Part shown: positions 10,233 to 21,100 of the stretch, piece by piece
How positions within the stretch are numbered: the stretch's first letter is position 1
How the letters are laid out: each line of letters starts with the position of its first letter
Assembly (NCBI GenBank): GCA_037954325.1
Contig: JBBMNZ010000030.1
Location: 1,779,501-1,843,500, forward strand
Source of the DNA: Fistularia commersonii
Lineage: Eukaryota > Chordata > Actinopteri > Syngnathiformes > Fistulariidae
Reading direction: 5' to 3'
DNA: 64,000 bases
Position numbers and translations under genes: made by a program
Notes under the pieces: model-generated
The model's database searches: none
What the model saw: only the letters and a program-made list of their open reading frames with translations
What the model was told of the DNA's origin: nothing

Positions 10233-11464
10233 GGCTACAGAACTGGTCTGAGTCAAGTGAAGGAATGAGTGCTGGACTATCTGCAGATCTAGTCAGTCAA
10301 CACCTGCTGTTTGGGCTCCAGGAGCCAAGCGATGCAGAACCTCACCAGGGTGTAGTATTAGTGCACACAAAAAATCATCAATATGCCGTATTTGTACCAT
10401 TTTGGGGGTCTTATTGGACAGCTGGAAGTAGATTAAACATGCAGCTTGATGGAGCAGTTAGGAGAAGGATATCCCCAAGTTATTACTATTCTACAACGCA
10501 CAATGTAAAAACCGTGACCTTAAAGGTTATTTTTCGAATTTCTCCTGCAGATCTATTTGTTTGGTTTCACCGGTTTGCAGGTTTTGCCGCTCGCAGCTGC
10601 CAGGCAACCCTGTGCACAGCGCTGATGCAAGCGTGTCCCCCGCAGACCCCCCACCCTCCGGCAACACCATGATGACACTTTAAGCAAACGATAGCGTAGC
10701 TGACATCAGGTGGCCTGCTGCGACGTCACACCGTTAAACTGGCTTTAGGGAGCTTCCCCGCTGCCGCCGCACCCTCATTTCGGAAAGATTCGGTTCAGGC
10801 AGGATTCAAATCCACTAAAAAAGACTTTTATTGTCATTACACAGAGTGCAAGGAAATTTAGTAGCGCTCGGGCTCAGTGGAATCAAAAACAAACAATTAA
10901 AAAAGCAGTACAACAATAGCAGCATCTCTGGGTTAGAGATATAAGATAGAAAAAAATATAAATAACATGCGGAAGAATAAATATGTAGAAAGAAAAAAAA
11001 GTTTAAGTGGGGAAAAAAGGGTTTTATTGCACTGGATGAGCAGTGTTGATGGTTGCGCCGAATTTAGTGCGATGAGCCCCCGGGGGTAAAGACTGTTTCT
11101 CAATCTGTTTTCTTTTTTTGCCTTGATTGTCCTAAACCTCCTAAATGGATCTGTAGCTGTCAAAACCTGCTTAGCTTTGGCTCGAGTGAGCGTTGCATGG
11201 AAGAGATGTGCTCGTGTCGGACAAGAGGCGGAGTTTAGCCTAAGAAAAGGTAGAACCTGTAGCCAACATGCTGACGGTTGATGGAAGACGGAGAAGCTGG
11301 GGAGAACCCAGGCAGAGAACACACACACACACACACACACCTGTGTGCAGTTTTCCCAGGGTTCTGACCGTTTGGACGTATCTGAGCCTGGTAACTGGTC
11401 CACAGAGGCCTTGTTCAGCTGTTTGCATCCAAAGGAATGCCATTCTCAGCACTGATCTGATGGG

Positions 11465-11520
<56 letters not shown>

Positions 11521-12342
11521 CCCTGAAATATTTGTGCATAAAAGCCTGTGTTTAACTTTATGGTTTTGTTGAAGCGAGTTGGAAGGTTGCCCTGCTGATA
11601 ATGGACCCGGCCAGAGCCGGTCCCGGCTGGTTCTCGGGGCGCCATGGTTTTCCCATGGGGCGGGGGGGCCGAAAGGGAATGGAGGGGTAAAAACAGTTTT
11701 GAGCGGGAGTGTGATCTGCTACGAGAAGATGCCGGCGCGTCCGCTGGCCGGGATCTGAAACGCAGCAAGCTCACGAACCACCAGAGGCCAAAACGCAGAT
11801 ACTCACAACTTGTATTTTCCTCAACTGACCTTCTTTGTTGCCCGAGGGTTCGCCGGCCAACAAACGTCTGCTCTTCACCAGAGAGCGGCGCATTGTCACC
11901 TCGGAGTTGTTGTTAGAAATTCCAAACACACACAGTATTGTTGTGTGTGTGTGTGAGTCTGTATCCAGACCCGGCCTGCAGCCCCTCTGAACAGCTTCAG
12001 CCATTTTATCAGAACACAACGATAAATCTGCAGCCTTGCTAGGAGCAGGTGTCGCCTGGCTCAGTCTCCACCATTGATATTCATTTCTACAGCAAACTGA
12101 GATTATTAGTAATTAATGCACTCTTTCTCTCTCTCTCTCTCTCTCTCTCTGCAGCTGGCCTTGCCTTCACCAAGTAAGTGTTCCCTGTTTTTTACCCTTT
12201 TATTTTGGCTTGCAGTAAGTGTCCCCCCCCTGCAGAGGCCCGGCCCTCGGTAGCTTTTAGACATTTTTGGAAAAATCTCTGCAGGTTATTTTGTTTCCAC
12301 CTAGCAGTCACAATGTTGTCAAACAGCATGTCTGTGTGTGTA

Positions 12343-12379
<37 letters not shown>

Positions 12380-13472
12380 ACTGTTCATGCGCAGGGTCGT
12401 CAACTCGCGCTCATTCCGTGCATTTACTTAGCCCAGCTTAAACATGCTAAAGCATTCTAATGCCTTTGTTTAGTGGCGCTCATGTCACGGAGAGTTCTCA
12501 GATCCACAGCCGGTTGCTGCCTTGGAGGCAGAACCTGGTGCGTCCACCATGTCGGACCCCAGGCCGGAAACCCTGAACGCCACAGGATGGGTTTCCTGTG
12601 ATTCTTAGGACGTTTGTTGATTTCTGCCGACTCCGTCGCAGACGCTCTGCATTTCTATTCGGAGCAGATGGAGGTGGAACACCGACCCGGTCGTGTCGAG
12701 GAAATGCCGTCCTGACCTTTGCCGGCTCATATGTACGCCGTCTGGTTCGTTCCAGGGGAGCCGTCCTCGTCCCCTCCTCCTTATTTCTTTAAGCATTCTG
12801 ACATCCTGATCCTCGGCTCTCTACAGTGGCTGGAGACGCGGCCCAGCAGGCAGCAGTGTCCTGTGTGCAAAGCAGGCATCAGCAGGGAGAAGGTCATCCC
12901 GCTGTACGGCAGAGGGAGCTCCAGCCAGGAGGACCCCAGGTATACTCAGTGTGTGTGTGTGTGAGTGCACGTGTGTGTGTGTGGCCACTAATCACACGTC
13001 TCCATGGTCCAGGTTGAAAACACCACCACGGCCTCAGGGACAGAGAACAGAGCCGGAGAGTCGAGGCGGCGTGAGTGTGCTTTGGTTTCCAGATGATTCC
13101 GATAAACGTGGGTTTTCTTCTCCGACGCTCACGAGTCAAACTCCCTGTCCGTCCCTGCCGCGCGCAGATGTTCCAGGGCCTTGGAGACACCGGCTTCCAC
13201 ATGTCCTTCGGCATCGGCGCCTTCCCTTTCGGCTTCTTCACTACCGTCTTCAACACCAACGACCCCTTCCACAGAGCAGGTAGAACTCCCATGCCTTTGA
13301 GCTTCCACGTGACGTTCTAGATCCGGGAACTTACAAACATCTTCGCCTTCTAGACCAGTACGCGGGCGATCACCAAGGCAACGGGAACCACAACAACGGC
13401 AACCACAACTGGCAAGACTCCCTCTTCCTCTTCGTCGCCATCTTCTTCTTCTTCTGGCTGCTGAGCGTGTGA
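9391..13472 (+). CDS. rnf5: RNF5, membrane-anchored RING E3 ubiquitin ligase
   Basis: RNF5 is an ER-membrane E3 ligase used in ER-associated degradation. Six exons: 9391-9596, 12155-12173, 12827-12939, 13013-13070, 13168-13279 and 13354-13472, giving 208 aa (human 180). The N-terminus is Gly/Asp-rich. The C3HC4 RING uses C49, C52, C64, H66, C69, C72, C86 and C89 (CNICLDTARDAVISMCGHLF, then CW-PC and CPVCKAGISREKV). It is followed by PPRPQGQR, the hydrophobic GAFPFGFFTTVFN segment and the C-terminal anchor WQDSLFLFVAIFFFFWLLSV. FFTTVFN and WQDSLFLF favour RNF5 over its paralogue RNF185. Exon 2 is only 19 bases and completes the RING after a (CT)n acceptor tract. Intron 3 (73 bases) is mostly GT repeat. 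Confidence 0.95.
9597..12154 (+). other. rnf5 intron 1
   Basis: It contains a (GT)n run at about 10181-10230, an L2-like LINE tail on the minus strand (10805-11250), (CA)n runs at about 11320-11341 and 11467-11519, and a (CT)n tract at 12121-12150 that forms the acceptor of the 19-base exon. An open frame at 10142-10672 crosses the GT run and has no recognisable homology, so I treat it as chance. Confidence 0.7.
10805..11250 (-). mobile_element. L2-like LINE 3' end
   Basis: Read on the minus strand, it ends 'ttgcactctgtgtaatgaca ataaaagtc', a typical tail of fish L2/CR1-type LINEs. Upstream is the end of a decayed ORF2-like stretch. No intact coding sequence is present. Confidence 0.6.
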
Positions 13473-14162
13473 CGTGAGGAACGCGGATGACGGAAACAAC
13501 GTATCCCCTCCGCACGCTCCGACCCCCTGCCACGGACTCACAGTCTCATTTTTTCCACGCCAGTACTAACAGGAAGTTCTGGAATCCGGGTTTCTCCCAA
13601 TGTCCCGTTTGTCAGCTGGCGGCGCGTCGCAGGCCCCTTCCTCCCCCGTGAATAGTTGGTGAACTCCCCCCTCCGCGACCGCCCGTAGAGTCGGATCCGC
13701 TTACCCTCGGGGGTCGGGTTCGGGGCGGGAGGGTTCGTCGCCAACCCTTCATGGCGAGGAGCCGTGCGAACGATTTGTCGATCAGAAAGCGCGAGTCGGT
13801 GGCCGGTTATGGTATTTCCCACCTCTCTTGAAGGCGTCGCCGTTTCATTTCTAAAGTAAAGGAGGAGGCGGATAGTTATCATGCAGTGGTTACTATAGCA
13901 ACTGCCCACCCCCCTCATCACCACACACACACACATACACACACCTGTCCTTGTTCCAAAAAGGCCAAAGAGTAGCAGCCGACCCGCGCACGGAGGGGGT
14001 CAAAGGTCGGGATGGAGCCACGTTGTGTTTACAGTGTCCGTCGGCGCAGCAAGAGCAGAGAGGGATGAATCTTACTTATTGTCTTAATGAAAAACTGCCA
14101 CTGCACTGTGACGTCAGGCGCCGGCCGACCCGCCCACCCACGGTCCACGCCGGAGTGTCCCA

Positions 14163-14193
<31 letters not shown>

Positions 14194-15401
14194 GGTGTAC
14201 CTATTTTTTTCTGTAAAAGAGGCCTATTTTGGGGGATGTTCTAAGTTTATGAAGAGGAAAATGGGGGTGAGGGCCAGGTTGGCACCCCCACCGCGACCCT
14301 GTGTGATGTAAAATATGACCCAAGCCTCTTCCTGTCGCCGTCTGGTTTTTCCGTGTCTGTGTGTCAGCCTGAGTGTGTGTGTGTGTGTGTGTGTGTGTAC
14401 ATACAGTGTGAATTTGTATATATAAATATTGTAAATGCTGTTTCTACATGTTTGAATGGACGACCAGCCATAGAGCAAGATGGGAGGTTAAAGGAGGGGC
14501 TGACTTTCGGGAAGCCGACGGTGATCTGGTTCCTCGATTTGGAAATTTGTGTTAAAATTTTAAAAGAGCTGAAGAGAAGACTCAGTTAAAGTAATCCAGT
14601 GTTGGTAAATAAATGAAGGCTGAGAAACAACAGAAAAGACGGTTTCCATGTCCTCTTGGGGGGTAAAAACGAGACCGAATAATAAATAAGGTGCTCAAAA
14701 ATGAAAACGGACCAGGATGAGAGGGAACACCAGGAAACTCGAGAGGATGCAGTGAGATTCGTTCCTGAGCTCAGAGACCAGCAGGAAGTTGCTAGAAGGT
14801 GAAACCTCCACCTGGTGTTCAAACCGGGAACAAACGCACAGATCTCGCCTTCTAGAGGCCCAGCGCCCCAAAGGTCAACTCTTGGAGAACTTAAGGGATG
14901 TTTGATCCAGGAAAAAGGATGAAGATGGAGAAAAGCGGACGGCGTCTGGAAGGCATGACTTCTTATCACAGGAAGTGAAACACTTCCTGTGTACAGGAGT
15001 GTGAAGACAACGGTCACACATTGAATCCAACTTTATTGCACTATTCTGAACAGGAAGAGTCCGCCGGTAAAACACCTTCATAAAAACTCTTTACAAATTC
15101 CCTGATTGCAGTGTGGCTTTCCCCTCAGAGGAGGCCACAGCAGACTCCCGTATAAAATGTTGCAGACGCCTGCTCTTATGTGCTAAAACAAGTAAGAGCT
15201 AAAAAAACAAAAATAGGTAAAATATAAACATGGATTTAAAAAAACATAAACAGTCCTTATATACAGTTATTAAAAACACATTTACAGATATTTTAACATT
15301 GAGACAAATCAAAAGTGCAAAAATCGGTTTGGCTAAACGTCTGGAAGAGACGAACCTGAGGAAGAGCGGCGATTGGAGTTTGTTTCTTTGACATCGGGCC
15401 G
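13473..15401. other. Convergent 3' region of rnf5 and slc44a4
   Basis: It holds the rnf5 3' UTR with an AATAAA at 14608-14613. On the other strand is the slc44a4 3' UTR with its AATAAA at 15032-15037. CA/GT runs lie at about 14160-14185 and 14373-14398. No further gene is seen. Confidence 0.6.
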
Positions 15402-17934
15402 TCAGCGCTTCTGTTTCCCCCCGTCGGGCGTCTTGTTGGACTTGTGAAGGATCTTCATGAGGTTCTTGGACATGAAGTAAGGCTTCTGCAGGGAGCCGTC
15501 GTTACGCTCCAGGTCCTCCACTGTGAAAGAGAAGGTGAAGTTACGGCGCAGTTTAAACGGGAAGCGAAGCGTCGTTTCCTGGAAAGGGGGCGAGTCCACT
15601 CACAGAAGCACAGGAAGAGTGTGTCCACACACATGTTGTAGACGCTGAAGAAGCCGTGAGCGATGAGGTAGCTGCCGAACACCACCGTCTACAAACAAAA
15701 CCAAGAATAAATCAACCAAACGTGGAGGACAGGCTTTACGGATCAATAAAATTCTTCCTGATCTGGTACGTACGATGATGGGCATCCAGTAATAGTTGAG
15801 TTTCTCGGAGCGGAAGCTGCTGCCTGGTACAGCTAACCGACCAGAGAAGAAGAAGAAGGACAGAACGCCTGGGGAGGAAAAGGAAGTAAAACATCTTTAC
15901 AGATCTACATTATAAAGCTTTCCCTCCTGCTCTGAGGCACCAGACCCGAATCCCAACGACCTGCAGGAGTCATGATTATAAATACAAAAAAACCCCTCAA
16001 TTTAACATCTGTTGCCTAGCAACCACATGACTGGGCTGCATCTGTAGGGGGGAAATAATTCCGTGTGTGGAAATAAAAAGCCGAACGGGAGCATTGTTTG
16101 GTGTCTGACGGCAGGATTTTGGGGCTCGAACCCGACTCACCCACTCCGGCCACGACCAGGAGCTTCCCGAAGAAGAGCAGCAGGTCGGTCACCTTGTCGA
16201 GCACCACCACCCTGCGGAGGAACAGCAAGGAGCGGGTTAGCCTTTGCAGCTTAGCGGCTCGCGCTGCAGACCCATTCCACTCTGCTGAGGTCGGTGTCTA
16301 GAGGAGATTGCAATGTTCCGAAAAGAAAGTCTGCCTTTTCTCAATCTGCCTTTTCCTGTAAAGTCATAAAAGAATGGAAGGGGCTTCCAGACAATCTTAA
16401 GAACATGACTGATTTTCGCACCTTTACACGGGCCGTTAAAAATTGGATTCTGGAGCACCAAACATGCTCACACTAACAATGCCAGACGGGTATTTTGCCA
16501 TCAGATGTTTCCCTTCTAGGTAACATCTGATGGCCCCCAGATGACCAAAGTAACAATATCACAACAATAGCACTTTCAATTTGCAAAATACATATTTTAT
16601 TGCCTGTCTGTATACTTTATATATCTTGTCTATTTTATACAGTTTTATATTTGTATTGTCCAGGACTACAGATGGAAATTAGCTATGAGCTATAATCTGG
16701 TACAAACATCTCTGCCTCTGTGCTTAATGTATTTGTACACTGTCCTAATAAACTTCTAAACAAACAAACAAACAAACAAACAAACACACACCTGATCACG
16801 TTTCTCATGAGCAGCATGAAGGCGTTCTTGGCCGACACGCAGAAGTTCTTCCCGTAAATGGCGATCTGTAAAAACACCAACGGTTAGAAACAGCACAGAT
16901 AGACGAGATAAGAGACGAGGAGTTATTTCAAAGCTCACCATGATGTAGGCGTTCCTGTTGAGGAACTTGATGAACTTCTCCAGACACCAGAAGCAGCACT
17001 TCATGCAGCACAGGATGAAACGGGCGACTGGATTCTGCGCCGCTGGAGTGAAGATGGGACACGAGTTAAAACTTAAAAAAAAAAACAAAAAAAAAAACTG
17101 CGACGTGAAGAGGAATACAAATGGAGTCCAGCCCCACCTCTGGTTTTGTGGTCTATGTACTCCAGGATGATCCTCACGATCTGGACCAGGGTCAGAATCA
17201 GAGCGCCGAACGCCAGCGAGCCCACGTGGAACCTGAGCAGGAGGCGGAGTCAGAGGCGAAGCGCCGCTCAGCCGAGGACATCCGTGAAATGTCCGGTGTA
17301 TCTCCTCTACCTGAGCGAGCGTATGAAGGCTCCAGAGATGGGGAACACGGGGATGTCGTCGGGCTTGCTGAAGGCCCAGTAGTAGGAGGCGAAGGCGCCG
17401 GCCAGCGTGCACTGCCCCAGCGCGATGACGAAATTGACGCACCATAGGAAGGCCACCACGTTGTAGATCTGCAGGTTGAAGAGGTTCCTCTGGAACAGAC
17501 CCTCGTCGTTGTATCTGATGAAGATGCAGCTGGCGGAGGGGCAGCCCGGGTGAGCCGAGGAGTTGAAGTTCTGACGGGGAGAAGACGGAGGAGTCAAAAG
17601 AGCCGGCACTCCTCCCTCAGAAGACCCGGCAGCCGAAATCCACCCGCCGTTCCTCCTCATGCATTCATATGGGAGATCTCAAATCTGATGTTGCACATCT
17701 GAGCAGATACACTGGTTTTTTTTTTTTCCCTCCATGCAGTCTAACATCTGACCATGGAAACACCAGAAACCTGGTCCTCACCTGGGGGTCACAGTCCTCC
17801 GTGCCGTTGATCATCTTACACTCCATCATGGTGGAGTTGAGAGCCACCACCCGATAGATGGGACCTCCTGACGTGGCCAGATATCTTCACGGGCAAGTTA
17901 AGGAGCCACGAGCTAGCTCGTTACAGAGTGTGTG

Positions 17935-17993
<59 letters not shown>

Positions 17994-18105
17994 ATACAAA
18001 GCGGTGGCACCCCAGTAGGCGACACACACCAGCAGGAGAACAAACGTGACCAGTGGGTAGAGCATGGATGACATCATGTGACTGATTGCCCTGCAGAGAT
18101 GGGAG

Positions 18106-18143
<38 letters not shown>

Positions 18144-21100
18144 GAGGTCATAGGAGACTATGACATCTGTTTTCCTGGGAAAGTGTCCCTACTTGCTGGA
18201 CTCCTGGATGAGGGCGATGGCGATGAGGATTCTGGTCCTCAGGAAGATGATGGTGAGGAGGAGGATCGCCTCCACCACAGAGATGATGATCACTGATGAA
18301 GCAGCAGAGGAGTTGGAGATCAGCGGACGTGGCGGTCGCTACAGGGGACGCCACTCTTCATGGCGACGTCGATTGAACACTCGACACCGTTTCAGACTCA
18401 CAGAAGGCCAGCCACGTCTCCTGGACCTGCAGGTAGACCTTAAAGTTGGTGGTGAAACCGATGTCCTTGATGGTGGCCGAGGCCTGCTTGAAGTTGTCGT
18501 ACTCCCAGTAGCAGTGCCATATTCCTGCGGGGAGACGGGCGGGAAACAGAAACAGCTAGAAACATGAGGACGCGGCAAACAGTTTACACTTTGCAGTGAT
18601 TTCAATGACAAGATATTGCATGATTGCCATTATTGCACAGTTGCAGTCAAACCCATCGCTCTGCTTCTGTTTTATAGACGATATAGACTTTTTTAGGACT
18701 TAAATTCCACGTTATTGTCTCACCTGCTACTCTATGGGACTTAATGACAGAATACTCTGCTGCTCCCCTCCATATTCAAATGACACTATTATTACATTTC
18801 AGGTTTTTATGCTGTTAAATCTTGGTCATCCTTGTACACGTTAAGGTTGATGCAGACTCTGATTTTGCGGATCATAAGGCGCATGATAAAACATACGGAT
18901 TATAAAGCGATACAGAACAGTCAGTTCAGGTGAGGGGTCGGCAACCTTTAACACCCAAAGAGCCATTTGGACCCGGTTTCCTCGGAAAAGAAAACTCTGG
19001 GAGCCGCAATTACTTTTTGGTGTCTAAAATAAAGGCACCACTGTTTATATTGCTTTTTATTACCTTTACGCTTTGTATAAATAAGTGTGTCGTGTGTTGC
19101 TTCTGAAATTCACAAAGTATTACGGAGAAAATTCAATTTTATTTATGTAATGAACTCATTTTGAGCTTTGGGCTTTCAGAGCGTGTAGCGGAGCCTTGAC
19201 CTGAATTTTAAAAATAAATCGGGAAAAAAAAAAAATCACTGTGTCAGTAAACAATAAAAAATAAATATTTGCAAAATATCTTCATAAATATTTATTTTAC
19301 CTGGTTTATGGGACTTCTACTCCTGAACTTCTGCGCACAGCATCTGCAAATCGGGACTTTACCGGCTGGCGGGTATACCGGCTTCCGCGAGTGTGATGTT
19401 ATTTTGAGCGGCGATAAATGATAAGTATAATTTTATTTAATATTTCAAGATCACAATAATCTTCCAACTTAGAGCTAAAAGTTAAAAAAAAGGAATGAAC
19501 ACAAATGAAATATACTTCAATTAAATATTTATAATTTATTTTCCCAAGCCACGCAGAGCGGCAGTGTAAAGATGACAGAGCCGCGGGTTGCCGACCCCTG
19601 GTTTAGGTGAACATTACATTCATCTCGCTTTGTGCCCTCGGAAACTCTTTTTAGTCTTCTTTACTCAGCGCAGCTCATCTGCTCGCTTCCTCCACTCCAA
19701 TCATCTACTGCGTAACGGATAGCCTTGAGTTTGAATTCTGCTTCGTAAGCACGTCTATTAACAGGTGCCATTTTGGGGGTCCTCATACACCCAGATGTTC
19801 AGTAATATTCTGTTAAAGCACAGTAAGTACCCCTGTTACAAAAAGTGGGCGGAGGTAAGCGTACTACATACTGTTCTCTCATTGGTTGCCAGCGATGGCG
19901 GACACCTTAAGTTAGTGTGAAGTTGGAACCGCATCGTATTCCAGCACAACATAATTAGTCATCTAACATCATCTGATGTTGCAACCCATATTCAACCAAG
20001 AACCACTTTAACGCAACGTCCCCTTGTCAGGTGTGAACGCTCCCGCAATCATTCAAGCGGAGCGGCTTGTGGCTTATGTTACGTCCCTGGCGGTCCATGT
20101 GTGTTTTGGGGCGTTGTCTTCTGTGGCACTGTTTTCTCTGTCGATATGTTGCAGGTAGTTCAGAGCAGCTGAGAGCATTTTGGTAATTGACTGCAGTTTA
20201 TCTCTGTAACGTTCCCAACCTTTTGTTTGGTCTCACAGCCCTAGACAGGGACTTAACAAAATCGGGGGCTCGTCCGGGATTTGAACCCGGGACTTTTCAC
20301 ACCCAAAGCAAAAATCTTTGTTTTGCTAGGATTTTGTTAGGTCCCGGTCGGTGCCACAAAAGACAATACCCCGAAACAGACAACACTTACCAAAGTTGCA
20401 CTAAAGATGCTTGAGCACCGTGTGCCACATAAAACTGGTTGGAGGTCAGTAAGCACGATTCATACATAAATCGTACCGGATTATAAGGCGCATGGCAGTT
20501 TTTTGAGAAAATCTAAGGATTTTAAGTGCGCTTCTAGCGTGAGGAAACTTGGTTATCTCATGTCACCATGGGGAAAAGGAGAAATGTCTTCTCCGTTCCT
20601 CTGTAGGTCTCCTTCACGTGGAGAAACTGACAATAAAGCTGACTTTGGATGAGAAGGACAAGGTAGTACTGGAGTACTGAGATTCAGGATCACACGCTAA
20701 CAGGCTTAGCTGCTATCAGAGCGAACACTCCCGGAGGACGGCGCTTACCGTAGGCCCCGGCGCCGAGGACCCCCACGATGAGCACCCACACCATGACTGG
20801 AGCGGTGAACCTCAGCAGCAGCAGGAACAGCATGCTGACCACCATGGCGATGCACAAACCCCTGACAGGAGGGACGGAAGGGTCGGGATGAACGTGCAAA
20901 CATGATTTACTATGAAGATCTTATCTGATACGAGACACATTGAATTGTTGGAAACACTTGTGGTCCAAATGACACTGCACTGCGTGAGAAGCCAAAGAGT
21001 CCTCCCTTCAGGGCCACCCAAGGAGGCGTGGCCACATTCTCCACACGGGAAACTCACAGGAGGATCCACGGCCATGACGACGCAAAGTCCTCAAAGATTC

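Larger units (their letters stand above)
18850..20545. mobile_element. TIR-type element of the 'ggattataaggcgca' family, host of a nested hAT-like copy
   Basis: The left part carries 'gcggatcataaggcgcatga' and 'cggattataaagcg'. The right part carries 'ccggattataaggcgcatgg' then 'gagaaaatctaaggatttta agtgcgc'. These are diagnostic of a fish DNA-element family also seen at 52.6-54.1 and 57.5 kb. A hAT-like copy sits inside it. Outer boundaries are approximate and a single-insertion origin is inferred. Confidence 0.5.

Noticed and set aside
10142..10672. 176-codon open frame in rnf5 intron 1
   Set aside because: It starts in a GT repeat and has no homology or splice support; it lies between rnf5 exons on the same strand.
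20264..20318. Functional tRNA-Pro gene
   Set aside because: Only the 3' half matches; the D arm and 5' acceptor strand needed for a cloverleaf are missing.
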